This document shows, one piece after another, positions 34,714 through 44,733 of a DNA stretch of 64,000 nucleotides; positions within the stretch are counted from its first letter, which is position 1, and the number at the start of each line of letters is the position of its first letter. Position numbers and translations under genes: made by a program. Source of the stretch: Pythium myriotylum (taxonomy: Eukaryota; Oomycota; Peronosporomycetes; Pythiales; Pythiaceae); NCBI GenBank assembly GCA_023091665.1, contig JALJCQ010000011.1:1798001-1862000 (forward strand), written 5' to 3'. Below the pieces are notes generated by a model that was not told the origin of the DNA, did no database searches, and saw nothing but the letters and a program-made list of their open reading frames with translations.

Positions 34714-34935
34714 AAGGAGCGAGGAGAGCCAGGTGGCGGCGTGACGCCAACTGGCTAGGAAGGTCTGGCCAGTCTTTTCGACGGCAGAACCCAGACGGCA
34801 CTTCTGCTGCGACGCCGTTTCGACCAATGGAAGAGTGTTAAAACGGGAACAAGACATTCGATTGGTTAATTAAAGTGTAGGTGACGTCGACCAACACTCA
34901 CGCGAAGCAGCCAGCCAGGCCTCGTCTCAGGGAGC

Positions 34936-36571
34936 TCACATGACTCCCCGCCGACGGAAGTAGAGGATGCCGAGCGTTACGATGACCACGGAGAGCAGCA
35001 GCGTGGACAGGACCACGAGCGAGAACGCGCCGCGGTGGCCCTCGATGCCCGAGTGGAGGTTCATGCCGAAGACCGCCGTGACGAACGTGCCGAACGAGAG
35101 GCTCACGGTCACGAGGCTGAACATGACGTCGACGGTGAGCAAGTGGTTGCGCGTCGAGTCGAGCTTGATCATGACCAAGCTCTCCGTATTCTGGATGCGC
35201 TGCTGCAGAAGCCTGATCTTGGTTCGAATCGTGTGGATCTCTTGCAGGTAGGACTCGAGCAGCGCCTCTGCCTCCTCCGGATCGAACGGCAGCGGACTCG
35301 AAAGGAGTTCTGGATCCTCGTAGAGCTAGACAGAACGAAATAGTATCGTCAACTGAACTGATTAGACAACGCATCACCCACGACACATACCAACGTGAGA
35401 TAGAGAAGGCGCAAGTCTCCCTCGTTATCTAGAAGCTCCATCAACACACGTCTGATTCCGTCGACCTTGAAGGACGGTGTCAGTTTGGAGTACACATCTT
35501 ACGCTTGCGCAGCATAGTACCTGTGAGCCAAAGTCATTGATTGTATTCTTCAGCGACCGCAACGTATCTAATTCCGTTGCGGAGATTTGTGACTGGGCAA
35601 GTCGCTCGAGAGTGCCCATAATTTTGGGAAAAGTCTTCTCGCAGTCTGTCGATAGAAGCCTGTGCAAGTGTTGCGAAAATTGCGGTATGCGCATAGAGAG
35701 AAAAACTTCTGAAATGGCTTACCTGCAAACTGTGTACAATACAGCCTCCAGTGATCGAAATTCGAATGATGTGCCCTCGGATTCGTTCTCCCCGATTAGC
35801 TCCTGAAGCTTTGTCCTCAAAGTGGATACTGGCTTATCCCCGCCTTCACACGTGAAGATATAGCAACTGTCTTTCATGATTATCGCGCGGATAAGATCTA
35901 ACATAACGGCCGAAAGCAGTGATATACGTCCACCACACATCGGGAGAGGGGATTGGTCGAGAAGCTTACCTGTGCTTATCAGGATGGCCTGCTTTCTGAC
36001 AATAACGCAAGGATCATTGTTGGCAGCGAAGGCTGCATCTAGCTTTCGAAGGTCACGAGCGTGCACGGCCTGCGACAGTTAAAGCAGTGAGTGCTCAAAG
36101 GTACGAGCTTGTGTTGTAACGATTTGCCACACCTGAACAGCAAAGTAGCTCCCTGGTGACAACAGCTGAAGCCTGCTTTTGCGGGGGGTCAAGGGTTTTC
36201 GATCCTCATGAGGTTTCTCCATTTTGGCTGCCTCCTGTGCAAGCCTGAGAATTTCGGAGCGCTTGAGATCAACATGCTGCGAATACCCTTTTGCGTCGAT
36301 GTGCAGCAGCTTTCCACATCGGTATACGGCAAGTAATCATTGAGTTCACGCAGTGTCTGACAGTTCCAGTTCATACCTGCATCTTCGTGTTCTTACGATT
36401 TAACTCATTTATCTCTCCAAGACCGCTCGACCGTGTCGCCAAGAGCCCTTTCGAAGAAACCTCGATTTCGATCTCGCTTGAGAGCTTAGCGCGCTGCTGC
36501 TTTGTCGCGAGAGGGAGCATCAGGGGAGCTCGGAAGTGTGTCCGCTTTTCAATTGTTTGGCCACACTGCAT
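34936..36571 (-). CDS. Mrs2/CorA-type Mg2+ transporter, gene D (divergent)
   Basis: Seven exons, 36377-36571, 36133-36309, 35970-36069, 35723-35897, 35521-35659, 35391-35465, 34936-35325, give 416 residues. The family core is present but drifted: LHIDAKGYSQHVDLKRSEIL, HARDLRKLDAAFAANNDPCV, VRKQAILIST, then IFTCEGGDKPVSTL where the others have VFVPDGADSLL, and a LYLTLLYEDP junction where the others have a Lys. The membrane part is intact: SLVMIKLDSTRNHLL, TM1 with GMN (TAVFGMNLHSG), TM2 and YFRRRGVM. The exon junction FEFK|ALEAL used in A, C, E and F is fused here. The upstream leader contains a short uORF (MRCGQPLFPNCFG). Function as a Mg2+ channel is likely because pore residues are kept. 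Confidence 0.85.
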
Positions 36572-37058
36572 TACGCAGGTTCAGCTCGATTTAGCCAAAA
36601 CAGTTCGGGAATAACGGTTGGCCACATCTCATGGTGATCAATTCCATTGCGTAAAGGATCGACACGTCGAATAAGGCAAACTTAGCTGGTGTTGAGTTGT
36701 ACTGTCGAATGGACCTTCTGAAAGATTTAGACACTCAAGCCACACCATGACTGCAACAACTTCATATTCCTCTACACGAAGGAGGCTGGAGTTGAGCGCA
36801 CTCCGAACCCATATTGCACAAAAGAGTCTTTGACACACGCTGACAGCACGCGTGTCCCAGATACAAGATAGAGATGTGTCTAATGAGACACGGTGACACG
36901 CTCCGTGTGAGTGCTGGTTAAAGTCTAATGTCGCAATCTCGTTCATTGCTGTCCCCTCCGCCGTGCAATCCAGACTTCACTTCCACTCTTCCTTAATACC
37001 ACACTTCACAGTCTTCGCTCAAAAACCGACTTCACCTTCTATTCTCTATGGAGGGACC
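36572..37058. other. 487-bp divergent spacer between transporters D and E
   Basis: Contains the leaders and presumably both promoters of genes D (-) and E (+). The only short ORFs recognised are the D leader uORF noted with gene D and the E uORF listed separately. No repeat or RNA gene is seen. Confidence 0.5.
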
Positions 37059-37104
37059 ATGGATCGCCGCAGCCGTGTCGCCACCTCTCCCAGCCACACC
37101 TTGA
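37048..37104 (+). promoter_or_regulatory. overlapping proline-rich uORF of gene E
   Basis: ATG at 37048, 11 nt before the main start, opens MEGPWIAAAVSPPLPATP and stops with TGA 45 nt inside the coding region. It uses the same shifted frame as the uORFs of C and F. Five prolines, including PP, lie in 18 residues. The uATG context is weak (T at -3). Confidence 0.55.
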
Positions 37105-38487
37105 ACTCTCCGAGCGGCCCGTTCCTCGAGATGCCCATGGAAGTCGTGGTCGATAAACCTGGAAGCAGCAAGATGAAAGACAGGAAGTCTCGAATCACGA
37201 CCCTCAGCAGCTCAAGGGACTCGTTCAACGAGATCTCACCGAGTTTTGCCGGGCAACGCCAAACCAGCTCGCTCGTCTTGAAGTTCGATGTCGATGGCAG
37301 TTTTGTCTTCACTGAGATGAGCCGCGTTGACGTCCTTCGGCTGGCCCAGGAGGCTGCGACCTCGGCTTCGGCTCCAAACCAGACGGTGCGCACCGACTCT
37401 GCTTCGCGGCTTCCACGCAACCCAAGTGTGCCCTCTGGAATTGGCAGCGCAGCTCCCTACGGATCCGTTGTAGATGTCCAGAGAGTTCATGCGCGCGACA
37501 TTCGGAAGCTTCATAATGCCTTTTCGGTCTCTAGTGAGCCTTCCATTGAGCTTCGAAACCAGGGAGTCCTAATCAACGCTGGTATGTTCAACCAGATAGT
37601 TTTTTCGGCTCAGGTTGGCTCACGCTTGCTGTTATTTATTATTTTGCAGATCCTCTGCGTGCCATCATTATGCGTCACTGCTGCCTCGTGTTCGTGCCCG
37701 ATGGAGCTGACAGTTTTGTCCTCATATTACGGGAGATGTTTCATGAGGTCACACATCAAGACAGTTCGGATGTTCCTTTCGAGTTCAAGTAAGTGACTGC
37801 TTTGTGACTCGCTCTTCGACGGCTTGCTAATGACTCTACTGTAGGGCTTTGGAGGCCTTGCTTGCAACACTGTGCCGCTTCTTTAAGACAGATTTCGAGC
37901 GAACTGCACCTGTAATTTCTACAGCTCTTGACAAGCTCGCCTCAGGCAAAATCTCCGTCAGAGAGCTCGAAGCGCTCCGAGAATTCAAAAATCGAATGCA
38001 AGAGTTCGAGTCACAGGTTGATGGCGTGCGAAGAGCGCTCATGGAGATCCTGGACGACGAGGAAGACATGCGTCTCCTATATCTGACCAAGTTGCACGAA
38101 GATCCATCGCTGCTGCATGATCTGTGGAGCTTCGACTCGGAGGAAGCGGAGGTGTTGATCGAGAACTATCTTCAGGACATTTATTCGACTCGTACGAAGG
38201 CGAGTTTGCTTCAGCATCGTATCCAGAACACGGAGAGCCTGGTGATGTTGAAGCTTGATTCGACGCGAAACTACTTGCTCGGTGTGGACGTTTTCGTCTC
38301 GATCTTAACAATCGCCATCTCGATCGGGACTTTCGTTGCCGGAGTGTTCGGGATGAACTTGAAGTCGCACTTGGAGAGCACTGAAGGGGTGTTCTGGGGG
38401 GTGACTGGCGTTACGATCCTCATGATGGTGATGATTTCCCTCTGGGGTTGGCTTTACTTCCGCCACAAGGGCGTATTCATGTGGTGA
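37059..38487 (+). CDS. Mrs2/CorA-type Mg2+ transporter, gene E
   Basis: Three exons, 37059-37581, 37650-37788, 37845-38487, give 434 residues with intron positions and phases equal to C and F. Core: SSLVLKFDVDGSFVFTEMSR, HARDIRKLHNAFSVSSEPSIE, LVFVPDGADSFVLIL, EFESQVDGVRRALMEILDDE, LLQHRIQNTESLVMLKLDST, TM1 with GVFGMNLKS, TM2, and FRHKGVFMW at the end. From 37941 to 38282 the DNA is identical to gene F (39748-40089). Divergence resumes exactly at TM1. A Mg2+ channel of the two-TM pentameric type is inferred. The ATG has A at -3; an 18-codon overlapping uORF begins 11 nt upstream. A perfect hairpin follows the stop. Confidence 0.9.
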
Positions 38488-38494
38488 GGAAACC

Positions 38495-38520
38495 GCCACT
38501 CCTATCACGATAGGAGTGGC
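38495..38520 (+). repeat. perfect 11-bp inverted repeat (hairpin) after gene E stop
   Basis: GCCACTCCTAT at 38495-38505 is followed by a 4-nt loop CACG and the exact reverse complement ATAGGAGTGGC at 38510-38520. It begins 7 nt after the TGA of gene E, so it would fold in the 3' UTR. No U tract follows. Confidence 0.75.
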
Positions 38521-38845
38521 TGACGACTGCACTGCAGGGCTGCACTGGAGTCCAACAAGACCAAGGAATGATCGATAATACAGTTACTGCAGCTCATCTT
38601 GATAAAGTTTTCTTGCATTTCCTTGAAGGGGAAGCTGCCAACTGGTCACGAGCTCATTCTCTTCGTTGTGACAACGTTTACCGACCATTGCCACCCAGAC
38701 CATTCATTCTACTCTCGGATGCCAGACAAGCCGAGAGGGATCCAATTCTCCGAACTCAATCAACCGTTGAGACTATTTGAGACGGGCGGACGGCTGCGTC
38801 CGAGTGATGATCACCAGACAAGCAGCAGCTGTCTACCCTGCCTCC

Positions 38846-38866
38846 TTTCATTTCACAACTTTCCTC
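38846..38866 (+). promoter_or_regulatory. oomycete-type initiator-like motif upstream of gene F
   Basis: TTTCATTTCACAACTTTCC lies about 41 nt upstream of the gene F ATG and resembles the oomycete transcription initiator (TCATTYYNCAWTTT) with one mismatch. The short distance fits the short leaders usual in oomycetes. No mapping data support it. Confidence 0.35.
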
Positions 38867-38886
38867 CAACCACGCAGCCACCTCTC

Positions 38887-38946
38887 ATGGACCACAGCGA
38901 CTCGCCATGGATCATCTCAGCAGCACCAAGACTTCCAACACCGTGA
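38887..38946 (+). promoter_or_regulatory. overlapping proline-rich uORF of gene F
   Basis: ATG at 38887, 20 nt before the main start, encodes MDHSDSPWIISAAPRLPTP and stops with TGA inside the main coding region. The end (LPTP*) lines up with that of the gene E uORF (LPATP*). C at -3 makes the uATG weak, while the main ATG has G at -3. Confidence 0.55.
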
Positions 38947-40309
38947 GCTCCCCTTTCACACCCTACTGTGAACTGCCTTTGGAAGTCGTCGCCAATGGAG
39001 AGTCTTCGCGCACTCAACACGGCGATGTGAAGTCACCCAAAACACCCGAAGTGGGATCTTTTGAGGCTGTTTCGCAGCGCCGTAGTCAATCTCTCGTGCT
39101 ACATTTCGAAGCCGATGGATCCTCCTTTTACGAACGACTAAGTCGCATCGACGTGCTTCGCACGGTCCAAGCAGCAGCATTGCCTGAACCAAGCAACGAG
39201 TCAACCACTGCCGAGAGGCTACGCCCGCGCAGTTTCGTGTCTGGAGCTGGGGGCGACAACACGCACCAAAAGAAAACAACGGTTCCAAGGGCCCACTCGC
39301 GGGACATCCGCAAGCTTGTCGATGCGTTTGCTGTCTCAAACGAGCCCTTCATTAAGGTTCGCAATCAAGCCGTGCTCATCAACACAGGTGAGTCGATCTC
39401 CTCGGAGTGCTGCGGGCCTCTAGTATCTGATGTTCATTTGCTACATCAACAGATCCAATTCGTGCCATCATCTTACGTCATAGCTGTTTGGTCTTTCTTC
39501 CTGATGGAGCCGATAGTCTAGTGCTCTCGTTGCAAGAACATTTCCGGGACGCAACTTCGGACGACGGGATCGAAGTGCCCTATGAGTTCAAGTACGTTCT
39601 CGTGGTTCCAAGATAGCAAGTTTCTACTGACTGATCACGATGTCTTCACAGAGCTTTAGAGGCGCTTCTCGGAACCCTTTGTCGTCACTTTGAGGCGACC
39701 TATAGGCGCGCTGCGCCCGCCGTGGTTGCTGTTCTCGACAAGCTCGTCTCAGGCAAAATCTCCGTCAGAGAGCTCGAAGCGCTCCGAGAATTCAAAAATC
39801 GAATGCAAGAGTTCGAGTCACAGGTTGATGGCGTGCGAAGAGCGCTCATGGAGATCCTGGACGACGAGGAAGACATGCGTCTCCTATATCTGACCAAGTT
39901 GCACGAAGATCCATCGCTGCTGCATGATCTGTGGAGCTTCGACTCGGAGGAAGCGGAGGTGTTGATCGAGAACTATCTTCAGGACATTTATTCGACTCGT
40001 ACGAAGGCGAGTTTGCTTCAGCATCGTATCCAGAACACGGAGAGCCTGGTGATGTTGAAGCTTGATTCGACGCGAAACTACTTGCTCGGAGTGAATATCA
40101 TCTTCACCGTCCTAGCGATCGCGATCGCCGTGGGGACGTTCATCACGGGCGTGTTCGGCATGAACCTCAACTCTCACCTCCAGCAAGCGGATGGCTGGTT
40201 CTGGAGCGTGACTGGCATCTCCGTGGCGTTGATCGTCGTCGCCCCGATCGGAGGCTGGCTCTTCTTCCGCCGCAAGGGCGTGTTCCTGAAGTATCTTCAT
40301 CGCCAGTAG
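38907..40309 (+). CDS. Mrs2/CorA-type Mg2+ transporter, gene F
   Basis: Three exons, 38907-39387, 39453-39591, 39652-40309, give 425 residues. The N-terminal domain is distinct (SLVLHFEADGSSFYERLSR, HSRDIRKLVDAFAVSNEPFI, LVFLPDGADSLVLSL), but the helical stalk from SGKISVRELEAL to LDSTRNYLLG is identical in DNA to gene E. TM1 (VNIIFTVLAIAIAVGTFITG) carries GVFGMNLNS and then matches genes B/C more than E, so the gene is a mosaic. It ends FFRRKGVFLKYLHRQ. Role: Mg2+ channel subunit by family. Tail-to-tail or head-to-tail copies of this family fill 25.8-40.3 kb. Confidence 0.9.
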
Positions 40310-40520
40310 AATCTGCGACGTGTGGGAAACTGAAATTTTAGAATGCCGACTTGTCTCGGTTTGATTGGCATTTATTTTGGTGTTTTGGGAGATTTTGATT
40401 GGTTGAAACGTCGCTCTTGCGTGGCATCTTATGACTGCAAAGCTGAAAACAGGCCACCACGGCGAGGAAGAAGCTGCCGCGACCGCCACGCCGCCGCCGC
40501 GCCAGTCGACGTTTCCCTGA

Positions 40521-41122
40521 ATGTACAACCGAATGAACGGACGCGGGAACAGCGCCAAGGACTCTCTGTTCGCTGGAGCGGCCTCCAGGGCGCAGGTGAG
40601 CTCGCCACGCGACGAGCAGCTACGCCAATGGCGACTGAACTGACTCGGGCGCCTCTGCTTGCTGCAGCCGAGCCTCCACGGAGACAACGGAGAGCAAGCT
40701 CGCCGTCTACTGGAAGAACAGAATGACGAGCAGATCAGCCACTTGTCGCTCCAGATTAGCCAGCTCAAGTCGGTACGCTCCTGGGTCTCCACACAGCGTT
40801 TGTGTCGGGAGGTCACAAGAGGCTAACTGCTTGGATTGCTTGATCAGCTGACGCAGGGTATCCACGCGGAAGTCATCGACCAGAACAAATACCTCGATAG
40901 CATGGTGCGTCTCCCTGCATCACTGCAGTCGGTAGACTGGCATTTCTCACATGCTTGGTGTTCTTGCAGGGAAAAGAAATGGACAACACAGACGGCCTGC
41001 TCGGCGGCACGATGAAGCGCCTCGGCATCATGATGGACCAGGGCGGTAGCAAGCACATGCTGTATCTCGTCGCCTTTGTCGTCTTCGTCTTCGTGCTGCT
41101 CTATTACACGATCCGGGGCTAA
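40521..41122 (+). CDS. BET1: BET1-like Qc-SNARE
   Basis: Four exons, 40521-40595, 40668-40772, 40848-40904, 40970-41122, give 129 residues, the usual BET1 size. A short polar start is followed by one SNARE motif (LLEEQNDEQISHLSLQISQL, HAEVIDQNKYLDSMGKEMD) with the zero-layer glutamine in VIDQNKYL. TMKRLGIMMDQGG and a C-terminal membrane anchor (MLYLVAFVVFVFVLLYYTI) follow, and the protein ends two residues later. BET1 acts in ER-to-Golgi vesicle fusion. A related SFT1-type SNARE is the alternative. All exon joins are in phase 0. Confidence 0.88.
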
Positions 41123-41459
41123 CTAACGCCGTCCCGCCTCCTCGTTTATGAAATACAAGACCTTTTCCTTCCGCTGCCTCCTCCTCACTCGTCTCGCCCT
41201 CATACCTGGCATCCCTCCTCTCTCGCTCCCATAGTGCACCGAAACCTTTGGACCATTTTCCCACGTTCCCGTGGAGCTGCTCCTGCGTACTTAGTCCGTC
41301 GCACTTAGCCGCCTCTCCGCCTAAGTGCGTTCGTTGCTGCTTCCTGCTGTCGAAGGCTTCTTCCCCTGAACGAAGAGAGGCCCCGCCGTCTTCTCCACGC
41401 TGCGGATCCGCCGCTCGCGCCGCAGCCCCGCCGAGTCGCACCAGCTCCTGAGCCGCACC
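41123..41459. other. 337-bp spacer upstream of PP2C gene
   Basis: Pyrimidine-rich stretches and short frames only. It should contain the SNARE 3' UTR and the promoter/leader of the phosphatase gene. Nothing else is recognised. Confidence 0.5.
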
Positions 41460-42749
41460 ATGGGCAACTTCCTCGCCGCGCCGATCACCGACAAGGAGAC
41501 GGAGACGGGCCAGGGCAACGGCCTGCGCTACGGCGTCTCGGCGATGCAGGGTTGGCGCACCAACATGGAGGACTCGCACGTCGCCGTCGTCGACGCCGCG
41601 AGCCTGCCCAACGGCGTCTCGGTCTTCGCGGTCTGCGACGGCCACGGGGGCAAGCTCGCGGCCGACATGGCGGCCGCTGCCATGGTCGACGTCTTCGCCG
41701 ACACGATGCAGAAGCGAAAGATCTTCTCGGCGACCTCCTCGGCGGCCACGGGCGAGAGCATGCCCACGCCCGAGGCCATCGGCTCGTGCTTGCGCGACGC
41801 GTTCCTGCAGCTCGACGCGAGAATAAAGGACACGCCCGAGGTGCAGTACGGCTCGGACCAGAGCGGCTGCACGGCCATCGCGGCGTTTGTCACCAGCACG
41901 CACATCATCGTCGCCAACTCGGGTATGTTTACTCCCATGGGTGACGCTGCTGTCTTCATCAGACTCTGACGCGAGGACGGCCGTGCAGGCGATTCCAGAA
42001 GCGTGCTCGCCAAGGGCGGCCGTACGGTGCCCATGTCGTTTGATCACAAGCCCATGAACGTGAGTGTCTTTCCCTGCCCCGTCACTTCACTACCTAATGA
42101 CGGACACTGTTCGTAGGATATCGAGCGCCGAAGGATTGAACGTGCAGGCGGCATGGTGCGCGCCAACCGTGTGAACGGTGACCTCGCGGTGCGTCAACAT
42201 TGCCCTTGGGACGCGTCATGGGAGTGCATCTCCTGATTCACGAGATTCTTTGACAATTAGGTGTCTCGCGCGCTCGGTGACTTCACGTACAAGCAGCGAA
42301 ACGATCTTCCCGCTGAGGAACAGCAAGTCTCTGCCGAGCCTGACATCAAGATCGAGGCCCGTGACGGTTCGGAGGAGTTCCTCATCATCGCTTGCGACGG
42401 TATCTGGGACGTGATGACGAACGATGACGCGTGCAACCATGTGCGTATGCTCATGAACAAAGGGGAGACGGACATGGGTCTCATCGCTGAAGACATCATC
42501 GACGTGTGCCTCAAGCTTGGCAGGTATGAGTGCATTGAAGCCTCATGCGGTCGTGGTGCGTTTATGCTAATTTTTATTGACTCTTGCAGCCGCGATAACA
42601 TGAGCGCCGTCGTCGTCACCTTCCCTGGCGCCAAATTTGGGTCAGGCGAAGGAGTTGCTGGCCTCCGTAGTGAGCGTGCTCAGATCGAGGCACAGGCTTT
42701 GAAGGACCAGGAGGCGGAAGATGACGCCCACAATACTGAGCGATCATAA
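41460..42749 (+). CDS. PP2C-type Ser/Thr protein phosphatase
   Basis: Five exons, 41460-41922, 41989-42059, 42117-42188, 42261-42523, 42590-42749, give 342 residues. The PPM metal-site motifs are in order: RYGVSAMQGWRTNMEDSH, VFAVCDGHGG, SGCTAIAAF, ANSGDSRSVL, VSRALGDF, LIIACDGIWDVM, and SRDNMSAVVV. The D of MED, DGHGG, CDGIWDV and RDN provide the Mn2+/Mg2+ ligands. The protein starts MGNFLAAP, an N-myristoylation signal, so it is probably membrane-tethered, like animal PPM1A/B. The tail is acidic with alanines and no further domain. It converges on the UDP-glucuronate decarboxylase gene with 240 bp between. Confidence 0.95.
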
Positions 42750-42989
42750 GTACAGTCGAAGTTGTTAGATCTTTGGCCTGCCACGAGAGACGGCCGAAAA
42801 AGTCTTGCGGCTGTCTGTGGTAGGCAGATAGAAAACGTATCACAAGATGCCTTTTGAGGTGGATAGTCGGCAGGTCGATATCTTCATTAGTTTCTTCGCT
42901 CATCGTGTTGTGCTAATTCACCATGAATGCATTCTCTCGTTCAGAACTGTTGCCGTTCTCCGGGTAGGTGGCTCTATCTTCGTTATATT

Positions 42990-44263
42990 TTACTCATCAT
43001 CAGATCCTCTAGGAGTCGGCAGGGGGGAAAGTCGCTGCTGTTCGTTCACGCGCTGGCTGCTGCGATGGGCAGTGTGGTTTGTCGGCCGCTTGTACTTGGA
43101 AAGATCCAGCGTGCGGAAATAGTCGATCGTCCTCGTCAGTCCTTCCTCAATGGCGACTTCGGGATGCCAGTTCAGATGGGATCTAGGAAATAAAGAGAGT
43201 TAGAGTCAGGAGACCAGCTACACTCGGTAGCGAAAGCAACATACTCTGCCAGGGATATGTCGGGCTTGCGTCGCTTGGGGTCATTGTTTGGAAGATCTCG
43301 AAACACGATTTTGCTCTTCGAATTTGTGAGTCGAATAATCATCTCGGCAAGCTCGAGCACAGTCATCTCGTGCGGGTTTCCGAGATTCATCGGTCCAACT
43401 GTGGAAGAGCAGTCCATGAAGCGTACGATGGCTTCCACGAGATCGTCTATGAAGCAAAACGAGCGCGTCTGCCCGCCCGATCCGTAGATCGTGATGTCTT
43501 CGTCGCGCAACGCCTGCATGATGAAGTTGCTCACGACGCGACCGTCGTACGGATGCATGCCAGGGCCGTACGTGTTGAAGATGCGCGCGACACGGATGTC
43601 CACGCCGTGTGTACGGTGGTACTCAAAGAACAAAGTCTCGGCTACGCGCTTGCCTTCGTCGTAGCATGCACGCACACCGGTACAGTTGACGTGTCCCCAG
43701 TAATCCTCGCGCTGGGGCGTGATCTCGGGGTCTCCGTAGACTTCGCTCGTGGAGGCCTGGAAAATGCGTCCTTTCACGCGCTTGGCGAGCCCGAGCAGGT
43801 TGATCGCGCCGAGGAACGACACCTTGGTGGTCTTGATTGGGTTGTACTGGTAGTGCACGGGCGAGGCCGGGCAGGCGAGGTTGTAAATATGGTCCACCTC
43901 GCACGCATATGGCTGCGTGACGTCGTGGCGGATGAACTCAAAGTTCGGGTACGTTTGCATCAAGTGGAGCACGTTGCAGCGCTGGCTCGTGAAGAGGTTG
44001 TCGAGGCAGAGCACCTCGTGGCCCTGCTCCAGCAGCCGCGTGCAGAGGTGGATGCCGATGAAGCCGGCGCCGCCGGCCACGAGGATGCGCCGCATCTCGG
44101 GCGGATTGTCCTCCAAGCGACCGAGCGCGCGCGGCGGCAGCGGCCGCGGGACCGCGCTGTTCATCTCGACGCCCTCATCCGGCGGAGGGGTCACCATGAT
44201 GATGATTGATGCCTCTCTTGAGGAGATGTTGTAGCCAGTAGTAACACCGCGCTGGAGTGACAT
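42990..44263 (-). CDS. UXS: UDP-glucuronic acid decarboxylase (UDP-xylose synthase)
   Basis: Two exons, 43245-44263 and 42990-43182, give 403 residues. The extended-SDR NAD-binding motif [10 protein letters not shown] is at the N-terminal end of the domain, and [24 protein letters not shown] and STSEVYGDP follow. The catalytic YxxxK is in [10 protein letters not shown], and [20 protein letters not shown] is the usual UXS block. It converts UDP-glucuronate to UDP-xylose with NAD+ recycling. The N-terminal 60 residues are polar and lack the Golgi membrane anchor of animal UXS1, so a cytosolic form is likely. An ATG 23 codons in (MVTPPP) is an alternative start. It is divergent from the sugar-phosphate transporter. 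Confidence 0.95.
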
Positions 44264-44733
44264 GTGCGACGCTGGGAGATCGGTTGCCGTCTGGGACAGG
44301 GCCGGGCGTCATCCCATGCGACGCCGCGGCGACGCCATGGCGACGACGAGCGATGCGGCGGGAGGAAGAAGCGCGCGCGCGGTCGGCGCGTGGGAGTACA
44401 GTTCGAAGTGGGGGGGCGGCGCGATCTTCCGTCGAGAAATCTCGGCGGAAGTGTACTGATCTTGATGGGGTGTCCCGTACTGGTCGTTAGGGGTAGGGCG
44501 CTTCCAACTCAGGGATCGATGCACGTCAGTCGGTTCTTGTAGAGGGAGGGATCGCTGAACTCTGCTGGGGAGCTCCTTCAGAACTGGCCATTCCCAAGCG
44601 AAACCTACGCCGGCCCGGCTGGAAGGCGTCCAAGCAGCCATCGCCGTGCTCATCGTCGCCGCGTCGTTCTCGGACCCTCCCTCGCGTGTCGCACTCGGCG
44701 CGCTCTCCTGCTCGCGTTAAACGGAGCGAGGCG
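44264..44733. other. 470-bp divergent spacer between UXS and TPT transporter
   Basis: Lies between two divergent ATGs. Short frames on both strands show no protein resemblance. It contains G-rich (GGGGGGCGG) and Arg-codon-like purine runs but no defined repeat. Confidence 0.5.

Larger units (their letters stand above)
38488..38906 (+). other. 419-bp spacer between transporters E and F
   Basis: Holds the 3' hairpin of gene E, its presumed 3' UTR, and the promoter and leader of gene F. No other gene is supported; the short open frames do not resemble proteins. Confidence 0.5.

Noticed and set aside
38495..38520. Hairpin as a bacterial-type terminator
   Set aside because: The genome is eukaryotic, and no U tract follows the stem.
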